DNA of 64,000 nt, from positions 558,001-622,000 of the forward strand of contig CAWAMN010000001.1 of the NCBI GenBank assembly GCA_963783235.1, written 5' to 3'. The notes beneath the pieces are model-generated. The model saw only the letters and a list, made by a program, of their open reading frames with translations. It did not search any database and was not told the DNA's origin. The position numbers and the translations under genes are program-made. Of the stretch, positions 10,340 through 18,928 are shown one piece after another. Numbering within the stretch: position 1 is the first letter of the stretch; each line of letters starts with the position of its first letter. The stretch comes from Thiohalomonas sp963783235. Its GTDB lineage: Bacteria > Pseudomonadota > Gammaproteobacteria > Thiohalomonadales > Thiohalomonadaceae.

Positions 10340-10873
10340 CTACTGCGTCGCCTCCCGGGCGGCGCGGTCCTGTTTTTTCCGCTGGTGGTGACGCACCAGC
10401 CTGAGCCGCCAAAGCCCGCGGATGATACTGAAGCCGGCCAGCGCACTTAATGTCCCAAGCAGTAGGCAGCCGAGCAGAAACGGCTGCCATATCGCTCCCA
10501 TCTCACTGGTCAGCCACTCTAGCGATAGCGCAAAGTGCACGTTCCGCTCGGGGACGCCGATGAGCCAGGTGCCCAGACGGTATGCACCGTAGAACATGGG
10601 CGGCATGGTTATGGGGTTGGTTATCCATACCAGGAGCACCGAAAGCGACAGGTTCACCCGCGTGAGGATGGCGGCGCCGGCGGCCAGCAGCATCTGAAAA
10701 GGTACGGGCACAAAGGCCATGAAGAGCCCGACGGCGAAGGCCCCCGAAGCCGAACGGCGGTTCAGGTGCCACAGGTTCGGATCATGAAGCAAAGCCCCGA
10801 ACAGCTTCAGGTGCTTGTGCTTCCGAATCGTCTCATGATCCGGCATGTATTGCTTTATAAGACGCTTCGGCAT
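10340..10873 (-). CDS. DUF2062 membrane protein
   Basis: 177 residues, predicted inner membrane. The N-terminal amphipathic region MPKRLIKQYMPDHETIR is followed by the DUF2062 signature SASGAFAVGLFMAFVPVPFQ, VLLVWITNPITMPPMFYGAY and a C-terminal TM (~135-155) ending in a basic tail. Function is unknown. It is convergent with the DUF2892 gene and divergent from comEC (69-bp spacer). Confidence 0.85.
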   Translation of the reverse strand: MPKRLIKQYMPDHETIRKHKHLKLFGALLHDPNLWHLNRRSASGAFAVGLFMAFVPVPFQMLLAAGAAILTRVNLSLSVLLVWITNPITMPPMFYGAYRLGTWLIGVPERNVHFALSLEWLTSEMGAIWQPFLLGCLLLGTLSALAGFSIIRGLWRLRLVRHHQRKKQDRAAREATQ

Positions 10874-10941
10874 ACGTACACTGCGCGTTTAGAGCGGCGA
10901 ATTGCGCCAATTATCCACGATTTTACAGGCTTCTGGAAACA

Positions 10942-13206
10942 ATGCGTTCAGGGACGATCGCGTTCTTACTCGGCGTGTCGGTACTGCAACTGCTCGCCGA
11001 ACTGCCGGCTGTCCACTGGCTGCCTCTGGTTGCCGGCGCACCGCTCATCGCCCGCGTTTTCTTTGACTCCCGCAAGCATCTGACCCCGGTTTTCGCCGCG
11101 AGTGCCGGCTTTTTGTGGGCCTGGCTCCACGCGTGGGCCGTACTCTCCGCACCCCTGCCCGAACCGCTGGAGGGCCAGAACCTGACCGTATGGGGGACCG
11201 TTGAAGGCCTTCCCCGGCTCGACGGGCGGCGAATCCGTTTTCGGTTCCGGCCGGATCGGCTGGAGGGCGCCGGTAAGCCCGTGAAGTCACCGGGGCGCTT
11301 GCGGCTGAGTTGGTACGGTCGCCATCCGCAAATCCTTCCCGGTGAACGCTGGCGTCTGGTTATACGACTAAAACGCCCCCGCGGATTATTCAACCCGGGC
11401 AGCTTCGATTACGAACGGTGGCTGTTCCGAAACGGCATTCGTGCCACGGGCTACGTCCGTGATTCGGCGCAAAATCGACGCGAAGAGACGGGGTTCGGAC
11501 TCGATTACTGGCGTAACGCGGTTGCCAAAAAGATTGGGCAAGCGCTTGACCATAGGCCTGGCACCGACTTGATCCGCGCGCTGGCCGTTGGTGATCGACG
11601 GGAGATCGGCCCCCAACGATGGGAAGTGCTGTCAGCAACGGGTACGACTCACTTGATGGCCATATCCGGTCTTCACATCGGTTTCGTCGCGGGTTTGGTG
11701 TACTTCCTGGCAGGACTGGCGTGGTCCCGTTGTGCCCCGTGCAGTTTACGAATCGCGGCTCCACGGGCCGCCGCCATGCTCGCCGGTGCAGCCGCATTCA
11801 CCTATGCGGGGCTGGCCGGTTTTTCCGTACCGACCCAGCGTGCATTGATCATGACTGCGGTGGCGCTGGGGGCCGGCGCGGCGGGGCGCAGGATAACGCC
11901 CGGTTTCGGTCTGTCGAGTGCACTTCTGGCCGTGCTTATCATCGATCCCTTGGCCGTACTCTCGATTGGCTTTTGGCTCTCCTTCGCCGCCGTCGCCGTG
12001 ATCCTGTTCGGGCTCCATGGACGGCTTCGCCGCCCAACGGGCTGGCGGGCCTGGCTACGGGTGCAGTTCCTGGCCGGTTTGGGTCTGTTTCCGCTGCTGA
12101 TCGCCGCCTTCGACTCGGCATCGCTCGTCGCTCCGCTTGCGAACCTGGCGGCGGTGCCGTGGGTGGGTTTCATCGTTGTGCCGTTGACCTTGGCCGGAAC
12201 GGCGCTGCTGACGTTTTCGGAGACCTTGGGAACCGGGCTGCTGGAAGGGGCGCGCCTGGCCCTGGAGGCGCCATGGCCTTTTCTGGAGAGGTTGGCCGCT
12301 ATGGAGCCGGTCGGCGGCAGTGTGGCTCTTTGGACGCTGCTGCCTGCCGCAGCGGGCGTTATCTGGTGGATGGCGCCTCGGGGCGTTCCCGTACGGTGGC
12401 TGGGAGCCGCGGGGCTGCTGCCTATGCTGCTGTTCCGGCAACCCGGCCCGCCGGAGGGCGTCGCACGACTGGCACTGCTCGATGTCGGACAGGGCCTTTC
12501 GGCGGTGGTGCAGACCGCCGAGCACGTCCTGGTCTACGACACGGGGCCACGCTTTTCAGCCCGTTTCGACGCCGGATCGGCGGTAATCGTGCCATACCTC
12601 CGGTATATCGGTGCCGACCGGGTTGATACGCTGGTGTTGAGCCACGGTGACGGGGATCACGTCGGAGGCCTCGCGGCCCTGACCGATGCCTTTTCGATTG
12701 GCGCAAAACTGCAGCCGGAGGCCGAACCGGGAGCCTCGACCTGCCGTGCCGGGGACGGCTGGACCTGGGAAGGCGTCCGCTTCGACGTGTTGCACCCCGA
12801 AGGTACTGAGGGGGAGTCCGAAAACAACGCCTCCTGCGTACTCCGGGTATCGGCCGGGGGGCACCGGCTCCTGCTTCCGGGCGATATCGAGACGCCGGCG
12901 GAAATGCACCTCGTCGACCGTGGCGTCCCGTTAAAGGCCGATATGATTGTGGCCCCGCATCACGGGAGCCTGACCTCATCGAGCCCGGCCTTCATCGAAT
13001 CGGTCGAACCGCAATGGGTCTTCTTTCCGGCTGGAGCCGGGAACCGCTGGGGATTTCCCGCTGAGTCCATTTTGGCGCGCTATCGCGAGCGGGGCGCCAG
13101 GGCAATGATTACCGGGCGCGAGGGTCCGATCCTGGTGGAAATGGGGGGCAAATCACTGAGAGTGCAAGGTTATCGGGAGTATGCTCGCCATTACTGGCAT
13201 CAGTAG
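10942..13206 (+). CDS. comEC: ComEC/Rec2 DNA-uptake channel protein
   Basis: 754 residues, usual for ComEC. N-terminal TMs and an OB-like DUF4131 domain (~25-190) precede the polytopic competence domain (~215-490, marked by TTHLMAISGLHIGF). A C-terminal metallo-beta-lactamase-like domain (~505-750) contains LDVGQGLSAVVQ, LVLSHGDGDHVGG and a late HHGS motif. It forms the inner-membrane channel for single-stranded DNA during transformation. The metal-binding motifs look complete, so nuclease activity of the C-terminal domain is possible. In many gammaproteobacteria it precedes exbBD-msbA-lpxK, as here. Confidence 0.93.
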   Translation: MRSGTIAFLLGVSVLQLLAELPAVHWLPLVAGAPLIARVFFDSRKHLTPVFAASAGFLWAWLHAWAVLSAPLPEPLEGQNLTVWGTVEGLPRLDGRRIRFRFRPDRLEGAGKPVKSPGRLRLSWYGRHPQILPGERWRLVIRLKRPRGLFNPGSFDYERWLFRNGIRATGYVRDSAQNRREETGFGLDYWRNAVAKKIGQALDHRPGTDLIRALAVGDRREIGPQRWEVLSATGTTHLMAISGLHIGFVAGLVYFLAGLAWSRCAPCSLRIAAPRAAAMLAGAAAFTYAGLAGFSVPTQRALIMTAVALGAGAAGRRITPGFGLSSALLAVLIIDPLAVLSIGFWLSFAAVAVILFGLHGRLRRPTGWRAWLRVQFLAGLGLFPLLIAAFDSASLVAPLANLAAVPWVGFIVVPLTLAGTALLTFSETLGTGLLEGARLALEAPWPFLERLAAMEPVGGSVALWTLLPAAAGVIWWMAPRGVPVRWLGAAGLLPMLLFRQPGPPEGVARLALLDVGQGLSAVVQTAEHVLVYDTGPRFSARFDAGSAVIVPYLRYIGADRVDTLVLSHGDGDHVGGLAALTDAFSIGAKLQPEAEPGASTCRAGDGWTWEGVRFDVLHPEGTEGESENNASCVLRVSAGGHRLLLPGDIETPAEMHLVDRGVPLKADMIVAPHHGSLTSSSPAFIESVEPQWVFFPAGAGNRWGFPAESILARYRERGARAMITGREGPILVEMGGKSLRVQGYREYARHYWHQ

Positions 13207-13355
13207 AAACTGGCTGGAGGAGAGCCGATTGCGCGATCCCTGGCCGCGCAGTCTGTATAGTTGTCGGGTTCGGGCCGCCTGCGGCTTTGCCGGGGGGCCA
13301 CGGTTTGCTAAATTGTGCGCGTTTCGTACGCCTATTCTGACGGGGAATTCCTGAC

Positions 13356-13988
13356 GTGTTGGAGATCGTAACGGCTGGCGGCTGGCTTATGCTGCCCATT
13401 CTGCTCTGCTCGGTCGCCGCGGTGGCGATTGTCGGCGAGCGTTTCTGGACCCTTCAACAAAACCGGATCACTCCCAAAAATCTGGTCGCCGAGGTCTGGC
13501 AGCTTTACCGCAAAGACAAGCTCGACGACAGCCAGATTCGCAAGATCCGTGACAACTCTCCGCTGGGACGGATACTCGCGGCGGGTCTGGTGAACATTCG
13601 GCACAATCGCGAGGTGATGAAGGAGGGCATCGAAGAGACCGGCAGGCAGGTGGTCTCCGAGCTTGAACGTTATCTCAACACCCTCGGCACTATCGCCTCT
13701 ATCACGCCACTGCTGGGACTGCTGGGCACGGTCATCGGCATGATTAAGGTCTTTTCGGCCATTACGGCCCATGGCGTCGGCGACCCCGGTGTGCTGGCGG
13801 GCGGTATCTCCGAGGCGCTCATTACCACCGCAACCGGCCTCTCCGTGGCCATTCCCAGCCTGATGTTCTACCGCTATTTCCGGGGCCGGGTCAACGCCCT
13901 GGTGCTGAAGATGGAGGAGGAGGCCCTCAAGCTGGTCGAGGTGATCCACGGTGAGCGGGCCACTGGGACGGAAGGCTCCGCCGAATGA
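13356..13988 (+). CDS. exbB: ExbB/TolQ-type proton-channel protein
   Basis: 210-residue MotA/TolQ/ExbB family member with three TMs (~10-30, 108-135, 155-180). The signature includes LNTLGTIASITPLLGLLGTV and GGISEALITTATGLSVAIPS. It starts with GTG at 13356. The stop overlaps exbD by 4 bp. The pair probably forms a proton-driven energising complex; placement before msbA and lpxK is conserved in gammaproteobacteria, but its specific partner is not evident here. Confidence 0.88.
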   Translation: MLEIVTAGGWLMLPILLCSVAAVAIVGERFWTLQQNRITPKNLVAEVWQLYRKDKLDDSQIRKIRDNSPLGRILAAGLVNIRHNREVMKEGIEETGRQVVSELERYLNTLGTIASITPLLGLLGTVIGMIKVFSAITAHGVGDPGVLAGGISEALITTATGLSVAIPSLMFYRYFRGRVNALVLKMEEEALKLVEVIHGERATGTEGSAE

Positions 13989-14407
13989 AGTTTCAGCGGA
14001 CCCAGAGAGGCGAGCCCGAGGTCAATCTGACACCGTTGATCGACGTCGTTTTTCTACTGCTGATCTTCTTCATGGTCTCCACCACGTTCGAGCGTGAGAC
14101 CGAAATCAGCGTCGAATTACCGGAGGCTGCCGGCGAAAAGCTGCAAACGGAACAGACCGTGGTGGAAATCACGATCGATGCCGAGGGCAATTATTACGTC
14201 AATCGCCAGGAATTGATCAATACCCAGCTCGATACCCTCAAGCGTGCGCTGCGCAAAGCCGTCGGCAGTGCTGAAGAGCCGCAGGTGATCCTGAGCGCCG
14301 ATCGCAAGACCCCGCATGAATCGGTGATTTCCGCGATGGACGCGGCTCGTCAGGCCGGCCTCTACAACATGACCTTCGCCACCCGGCAGCCGGCCGAGGA
14401 GCACTGA
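13985..14407 (+). CDS. exbD: ExbD/TolR-type protein
   Basis: 140 residues: a short cytoplasmic N-terminus, one TM (~18-36, VNLTPLIDVVFLLLIFFMVS) with the essential Asp (Asp21), and a periplasmic domain. Works with ExbB to transduce proton motive force. Ends two bases before msbA, so the genes are likely co-transcribed. Confidence 0.9.
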   Translation: MKFQRTQRGEPEVNLTPLIDVVFLLLIFFMVSTTFERETEISVELPEAAGEKLQTEQTVVEITIDAEGNYYVNRQELINTQLDTLKRALRKAVGSAEEPQVILSADRKTPHESVISAMDAARQAGLYNMTFATRQPAEEH

Positions 14408-14409
14408 AA

Positions 14410-16161
14410 ATGGCCTCATCCGGGTCGGGTGCTGCTGCCAGCGGCTCTGTCATCTACCGTCGCTTGCTCGGGTATGTCCGTCCGTACTGGGGCCGATTTC
14501 TGATTGCGGTCCTCGGAATGGCTGTGGTGGCGGCTTCGGAAACGGGTTTCGTTGCGCTGATGAAACCGATGCTCGACGGGAGTTTCGTCGAACGCGATCC
14601 CACCATCATCCAATGGACTCCGATCGTCATCATCGTCTTATTCCTGTTCCGGGGCGCGGCTGCCTTCACGTCCGGCTATATCATGGCCTGGATTGCGCGC
14701 AAGGTCATCAGCACACTGCGGGAAGGGATCTTCGGACACCTGTTGAGACTGTCGGTCTCCTTTTTCGATAACACACCTTCGGGCAGCCTTGTCTCGAAAC
14801 TGATCTACGACGTGGAGCAGGTGGCGACGGCGGCGACCGGCGCGGTGACCATTCTGGTACGCGATACCCTGACGGTGATCGGGCTGCTGGGTTGGATGTT
14901 CTACATCAACTGGACCCTGGCGATATTCCTGCTGGTCGGAGCCCCGGTGGTCGCCAAGGTCATCAATGTGGTCAACGAGCGTTTCCGCCGCTATAGCCGA
15001 CGTATTCAGGGCTCGATGGGGGACGTGACGCAGATTGCCCAAGAGGTTATCGAGGGTCAGCGCGAGGTGAAGGCCTTCGGTGGGCACAATTACGAAAGCC
15101 GGCGCTTCGAAGAGGCCAACGAGCACAATCGCCGTTTGAACCTCAAACTGCAGAGCACCAAAGTTGCCAGCGTTCCGGTGGTCGAATTCATTGCGGCAAG
15201 CGCAACGGCCGGTGTGGTCTATCTGGCCCTTTCCCAGCTCGAATCCCTGACGGTGGGCACGTTCATGTCGTTCGTTGGAGCGATGATGATGCTCCACTCC
15301 CCCATGAAGCGTCTCACGCAGGTTGCCGCGACGCTCCAGAAGGGGATTGCGGCCGCGGACAGCGTGTTTACCTTTATCGATCGGCCGGGTGAAGACGATC
15401 GAGGCGAGGTGACACTCGAGCGGGCGCGGGGAGAGGTGGCCTACCGAAACCTCACCTTCCGCTACGGCGAAAACAAGCCGGAGGTGCTCAAAGGGATAGA
15501 CCTGCACGTGGCACCGGGAGAGACGGTCGCCCTGGTGGGGCGCTCCGGGAGCGGTAAATCCACGCTTGTCGGTCTGTTGCCGCGCTTCTATGAGGTAACC
15601 GGTGGATGCATCGAACTGGATGGTCATGACATCCGGGATATCCGCCTCGACTCGTTGCGCGATCAGATTGCACTGGTCAGTCAACACGTGACACTTTTCA
15701 ACGACACCATCGGCAACAATATTGCCTACGGTCAACTGGAAGGTACGGACCGCGAAAGGATCATCGAGGCGGCGAAAGCCGCGCATGCCTGGGAATTTAT
15801 CAAGGAGTTGCCTCAGGGCCTCGACACGATGGTCGGGGAGAACGGTGTGCTGCTTTCCGGGGGGCAGCGTCAGCGCCTGGCCATTGCCCGGGCGCTATTG
15901 AAAAATGCCCCCATTCTGATTCTCGACGAGGCGACCTCGGCTTTGGATACCGAGTCGGAGCGGCATATTCAGGCAGCCCTTGAGGTGCTGATGAAAAGTC
16001 GCACGACGCTCGTCATCGCACACCGCCTCTCGACGATTGAAAATGCCGATCGCATCGTGGTTCTGGAGAGCGGGCGGGTGGTCGAAAGCGGACACCATGA
16101 AGCACTTCTGGAGAAGGAAGGCCGGTATGCCGCCCTCTACAACATGCAGTTCCAAGACTGA
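14410..16161 (+). CDS. msbA: Lipid A export ABC transporter MsbA
   Basis: 583 residues: six-TM exporter domain (~20-310) and nucleotide-binding domain (~340-575). Walker A GRSGSGKSTLVG, signature LSGGQRQRLAIARALL, Walker B ILILDEATSALD and the switch His (VIAHRLST) are present. Flips lipid A-core across the inner membrane. Immediately followed by, and overlapping, lpxK, the standard lipid A cluster order. Confidence 0.95.
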   Translation: MASSGSGAAASGSVIYRRLLGYVRPYWGRFLIAVLGMAVVAASETGFVALMKPMLDGSFVERDPTIIQWTPIVIIVLFLFRGAAAFTSGYIMAWIARKVISTLREGIFGHLLRLSVSFFDNTPSGSLVSKLIYDVEQVATAATGAVTILVRDTLTVIGLLGWMFYINWTLAIFLLVGAPVVAKVINVVNERFRRYSRRIQGSMGDVTQIAQEVIEGQREVKAFGGHNYESRRFEEANEHNRRLNLKLQSTKVASVPVVEFIAASATAGVVYLALSQLESLTVGTFMSFVGAMMMLHSPMKRLTQVAATLQKGIAAADSVFTFIDRPGEDDRGEVTLERARGEVAYRNLTFRYGENKPEVLKGIDLHVAPGETVALVGRSGSGKSTLVGLLPRFYEVTGGCIELDGHDIRDIRLDSLRDQIALVSQHVTLFNDTIGNNIAYGQLEGTDRERIIEAAKAAHAWEFIKELPQGLDTMVGENGVLLSGGQRQRLAIARALLKNAPILILDEATSALDTESERHIQAALEVLMKSRTTLVIAHRLSTIENADRIVVLESGRVVESGHHEALLEKEGRYAALYNMQFQD

Positions 16162-17140
16162 CCGTCTGCAGAAGCTCTGGTACCACAAGCGGGCAGCTCC
16201 GGTGCTCTGGCCTTTGCTGCCCCTGGAAGGGCTCTTCTGCGCCATCTCGGCCCTGCGCCGCCTTGCCTACCGCTGCGGATGGTTGGGAATTTATGAGTGT
16301 GCCGTTCCGGTGATCGTGGTCGGAAACATCACCGTTGGAGGCACCGGAAAAACACCCCTGGTGGCACGCTTGGCTGTGGTGCTTCGGGGCGCGGGTTTTC
16401 GACCCGGTATCGTCAGCCGCGGATACGGCGGGAAGGCCGAACAGTGGCCGCAGGCCGTCAGTAGCGAGAGCGATCCGCAAATAGTCGGGGATGAGCCCGT
16501 CTTGCTGGCGCGCATCACTGACTGCCCCGTGATGGCCGGTCCCGACCGCGCAGCCGCCGCCGATGCGCTTGTACAGCAAGGCGCCGATGTCATCATCAGT
16601 GATGATGGCCTTCAGCACTATCGGCTGGGCCGGCACGTGGAGATCGCCGTGCTCGATGGTGAGCGTCGCGCCGGTAACGGGCACTGCCTTCCCGTCGGCC
16701 CGCTGCGGGAGAGGGTAAACCGGCTGAAGCGGGTCGATTGGGTGGTGGTCAACGGCGACCCGATGAACGACCGTGAGCAGCGCATGTCCTTGTCTGCCGG
16801 CACAGCGCATCGCGTCGATCGCTACGATATCCAGCATCCGGTGTCGGAGTGGGCCGGGCAGAGTGTTCACGCGGTGGCCGGGATCGGCCATCCCGAGCGA
16901 TTTTTTGCTATGCTCAAGCGCGCCGGACTGGAGGTGGTTCGCCATCCCTTTGCCGATCATCATCCTTTCAGGCCTTCCGATTTGGAATTCGGGGACAAGC
17001 GGCCCGTGGTGATGACCGAAAAGGATGCGGTCAAATGCCGCGGCTTCGCGCAAAGCCACTGGTGGTCGGTCCCGGTAACGGCGGAACTCGATTCCGACTT
17101 CGAAACGGGATTGCTGCAACAAATCGATAACAAGAGGTGA
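16127..17140 (+). CDS. lpxK: Tetraacyldisaccharide 4'-kinase LpxK
   Basis: 337 residues. Phosphorylates the 4' position of the lipid A disaccharide at the inner membrane. P-loop region VVGNITVGGTGKTPLVARL, then SRGYGG, GDEPVLLA and ISDDGLQHYRL, all family marks. The ATG at 16127, preceded by AAGGAAGG, is favoured over upstream in-frame starts. It overlaps msbA by 35 bp. The coding run continues without a gap into the UPF0434 gene. Confidence 0.93.
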   Translation: MPPSTTCSSKTDRLQKLWYHKRAAPVLWPLLPLEGLFCAISALRRLAYRCGWLGIYECAVPVIVVGNITVGGTGKTPLVARLAVVLRGAGFRPGIVSRGYGGKAEQWPQAVSSESDPQIVGDEPVLLARITDCPVMAGPDRAAAADALVQQGADVIISDDGLQHYRLGRHVEIAVLDGERRAGNGHCLPVGPLRERVNRLKRVDWVVVNGDPMNDREQRMSLSAGTAHRVDRYDIQHPVSEWAGQSVHAVAGIGHPERFFAMLKRAGLEVVRHPFADHHPFRPSDLEFGDKRPVVMTEKDAVKCRGFAQSHWWSVPVTAELDSDFETGLLQQIDNKR

Positions 17141-17322
17141 CCGTGGACAGGAAACTGCTCGATATCCTGGTCTGTCCCCTGTGCAAGGGGCCGCTCGTCT
17201 ATGTCAAGGAGCGCCAGGAGCTGATCTGCAAGGCCGATCGGCTCGCCTATCCCATTCGGGACGATATCCCCGTCATGCTCGAAGACGAGGCCAGGGAGCT
17301 GTCGCCCGAAGAAGAGTACTAG
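17137..17322 (+). CDS. ycaR: Trm112/UPF0434 (YcaR-like) protein
   Basis: 61-residue protein of the Trm112p-like family, starting with GTG at 17137 that overlaps the lpxK stop. KLLDILVCPLCKGPL and LICKADRLAYPIRDDIPVML are diagnostic. One CPLC pair is present and a later Cys is in LICK. It lies between lpxK and kdsB as in most gammaproteobacteria. Molecular role in bacteria is unsettled. Confidence 0.9.
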   Translation: MTVDRKLLDILVCPLCKGPLVYVKERQELICKADRLAYPIRDDIPVMLEDEARELSPEEEY

Positions 17323-17326
17323 CTGC

Positions 17327-18082
17327 GTGTTTCACGTCTTCATTCCCGCTCGCTATGCGTCGCAGCGCCTGCCGGGCAAACCGCTGCTGCCCATCGCCGG
17401 GCGGCCGATGATTCAGCACGTCCATGAAAGGGCGGTTGCCAGCGGCGCGACCCGGGTTGTAACCCTGACGGACGATGAACGCATCGCCGAGGCGGTAGCC
17501 GGCTTCGGCGGCGAGGTGCTGATAACCGGTGCTCACCATCGCTCGGGTACCGAACGGATCGCGGAGGCGGTCGATCGCCTTGCCCTCGACGAAAACGAGC
17601 CGGTCGTGAACCTGCAGGGCGACGAGCCGTTGATGCCGGCCGATCTCATCCGTCAGGTGGCAGAGGACCTGGAGAGCTTTCCGGCTGCCGATATCGCGAC
17701 CTTGGCCACACGGATAACCACGGCCGCGGAGCTTTTCGACCCGCATGCCGTTAAGGTGGTGAGAGACAAAGATGGCTTCGCACTCTATTTCAGCCGGGCG
17801 GTGATCCCCTGGGATCGGGAGGCGTTCGCGGTCACCACCGAGGAGCTTCCGCCGGCAGCCGAGCACTATCGTCATTTGGGCCTGTATGCCTATCGGGCCG
17901 GTTTTCTGTCGCGCTATGTGGATCTGCCTCCCTGTTCGATCGAGGGAATGGAGGCGCTGGAGCAACTGCGTGTGCTGTGGCACGGTGGCCGCATCCACGT
18001 CGCCGAGGCGACTACCGAACCCGGTCCAGGCGTCGATACCGAAGCCGATCTGAACCGTGTGCGGGGATTACTGGAGGTCTAA
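17327..18082 (+). CDS. kdsB: 3-deoxy-manno-octulosonate cytidylyltransferase KdsB
   Basis: 251 residues; makes CMP-Kdo for LPS inner core assembly. IPARYASQRLPGKPLLPIAG (nucleotide-binding), VVNLQGDEPLMP, RAVIPWDR and HLGLYAYR are conserved. GTG start at 17327, four bases after ycaR. Its 3' end overlaps the convergent small gene by 15 bp. Confidence 0.95.
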   Translation: MFHVFIPARYASQRLPGKPLLPIAGRPMIQHVHERAVASGATRVVTLTDDERIAEAVAGFGGEVLITGAHHRSGTERIAEAVDRLALDENEPVVNLQGDEPLMPADLIRQVAEDLESFPAADIATLATRITTAAELFDPHAVKVVRDKDGFALYFSRAVIPWDREAFAVTTEELPPAAEHYRHLGLYAYRAGFLSRYVDLPPCSIEGMEALEQLRVLWHGGRIHVAEATTEPGPGVDTEADLNRVRGLLEV

Positions 18083-18328
18083 CGCGAGAAATTCCGGGTG
18101 GATAGAGCTGTGCTCGTTGTCCAGTACGGGGACGGTATAAGTCGCCGGGACCCGGCGCCGGGGATCACCGAACTGATCGGTCTGCATGTCCCGCCTGTCC
18201 AAATCCTGCAGCACCAGAGTCGGACCGTCATCGAGGACCTCGATTACCCGACAGAGGATGCCGCGGTGACTCACCTCGATACCGATCATGTTCCTTAGCT
18301 GGTCCATGCTGATATCAATTTCGGGCAT
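18068..18328 (-). CDS. Conserved hypothetical protein
   Basis: 86 residues from ATG 18328 (MPEIDISMDQLRNMIGIEVS). Mostly beta-strand-like pattern with GILCRVIEVLDDGPTLVLQD and a C-terminal HPEFLALDL. No signal or TM. Not recognised. The convergent 15-bp overlap with kdsB and the shared spacer with the divergent phosphatase gene support it as a real gene. Confidence 0.6.
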   Translation of the reverse strand: MPEIDISMDQLRNMIGIEVSHRGILCRVIEVLDDGPTLVLQDLDRRDMQTDQFGDPRRRVPATYTVPVLDNEHSSIHPEFLALDLQ

Positions 18329-18387
18329 TTGGGTTTTTTCCGCACAATTCTTTAGCAAAATTGTAGTGTATTAGGGGAGGCTACGAA

Positions 18388-18870
18388 ATGGTCAAGGTTT
18401 TATTCGTTTGCATGGGCAATATTTGCCGTTCCCCGGTGGCCCATGGCCTGTTCCAGCACCTGCTCGAGCAGGAGGGTTTGACCGACCGGGTCCAGGTCGA
18501 CTCGGCTGGGACGCATGCCTACCACATAGGGGAGCAGCCGGACCCGCGCTCGCAGGATACGGCCAGGCGCAGGGGCATCGATATCAGTTCTCAGCGAGCC
18601 CGCCAGGTTTGCGCCGAGGATTTCGATGAGTTTGATTACGTGCTTGCGATGGATCGGGGCAATTACAGGATCCTGGCCGAGATATGCCCCGCCGGTTCGG
18701 AAGAGAAGCTCTCGATGTTTCTCGAGTTTGGTGCGGACCTGAAGGAAACGGAGGTGCCGGATCCCTATTACGGGGGACCGGGTGGTTTTGAGAAGGTCTT
18801 CGATTTGGTCGAAGCCGCGGCCTTGGGATTGCTCGCGGATATCAGGGAGCGCCACGGGATAGGGCGTTAG
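18388..18870 (+). CDS. Low-molecular-weight protein-tyrosine phosphatase
   Basis: 160 residues. Catalytic P-loop VCMGNICRSPVAHG (C-x5-R-S, nucleophile Cys8) near the N-terminus and general-acid Asp in VPDPYYGG. Cytosolic; in gammaproteobacteria such enzymes act on tyrosine kinases of polysaccharide export or on phospho-arginine/tyrosine proteins. The neighbours give no specific partner. A good bidirectional terminator follows. Confidence 0.92.
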   Translation: MVKVLFVCMGNICRSPVAHGLFQHLLEQEGLTDRVQVDSAGTHAYHIGEQPDPRSQDTARRRGIDISSQRARQVCAEDFDEFDYVLAMDRGNYRILAEICPAGSEEKLSMFLEFGADLKETEVPDPYYGGPGGFEKVFDLVEAAALGLLADIRERHGIGR

Positions 18871-18895
18871 CTCCGGACTCCCGGTGCACACCCGA

Positions 18896-18922
18896 AAAAG
18901 GGAGCCGCAAGGGCTCCCTTTT
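18896..18922. terminator. Bidirectional terminator between phosphatase gene and rne
   Basis: AAAAGGGAGCC / GGCTCCCTTTT form an 11-bp stem around a 5-nt loop. The T and A flanks allow intrinsic termination from both converging genes. Confidence 0.85.
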
Positions 18923-18928
18923 GTCGTT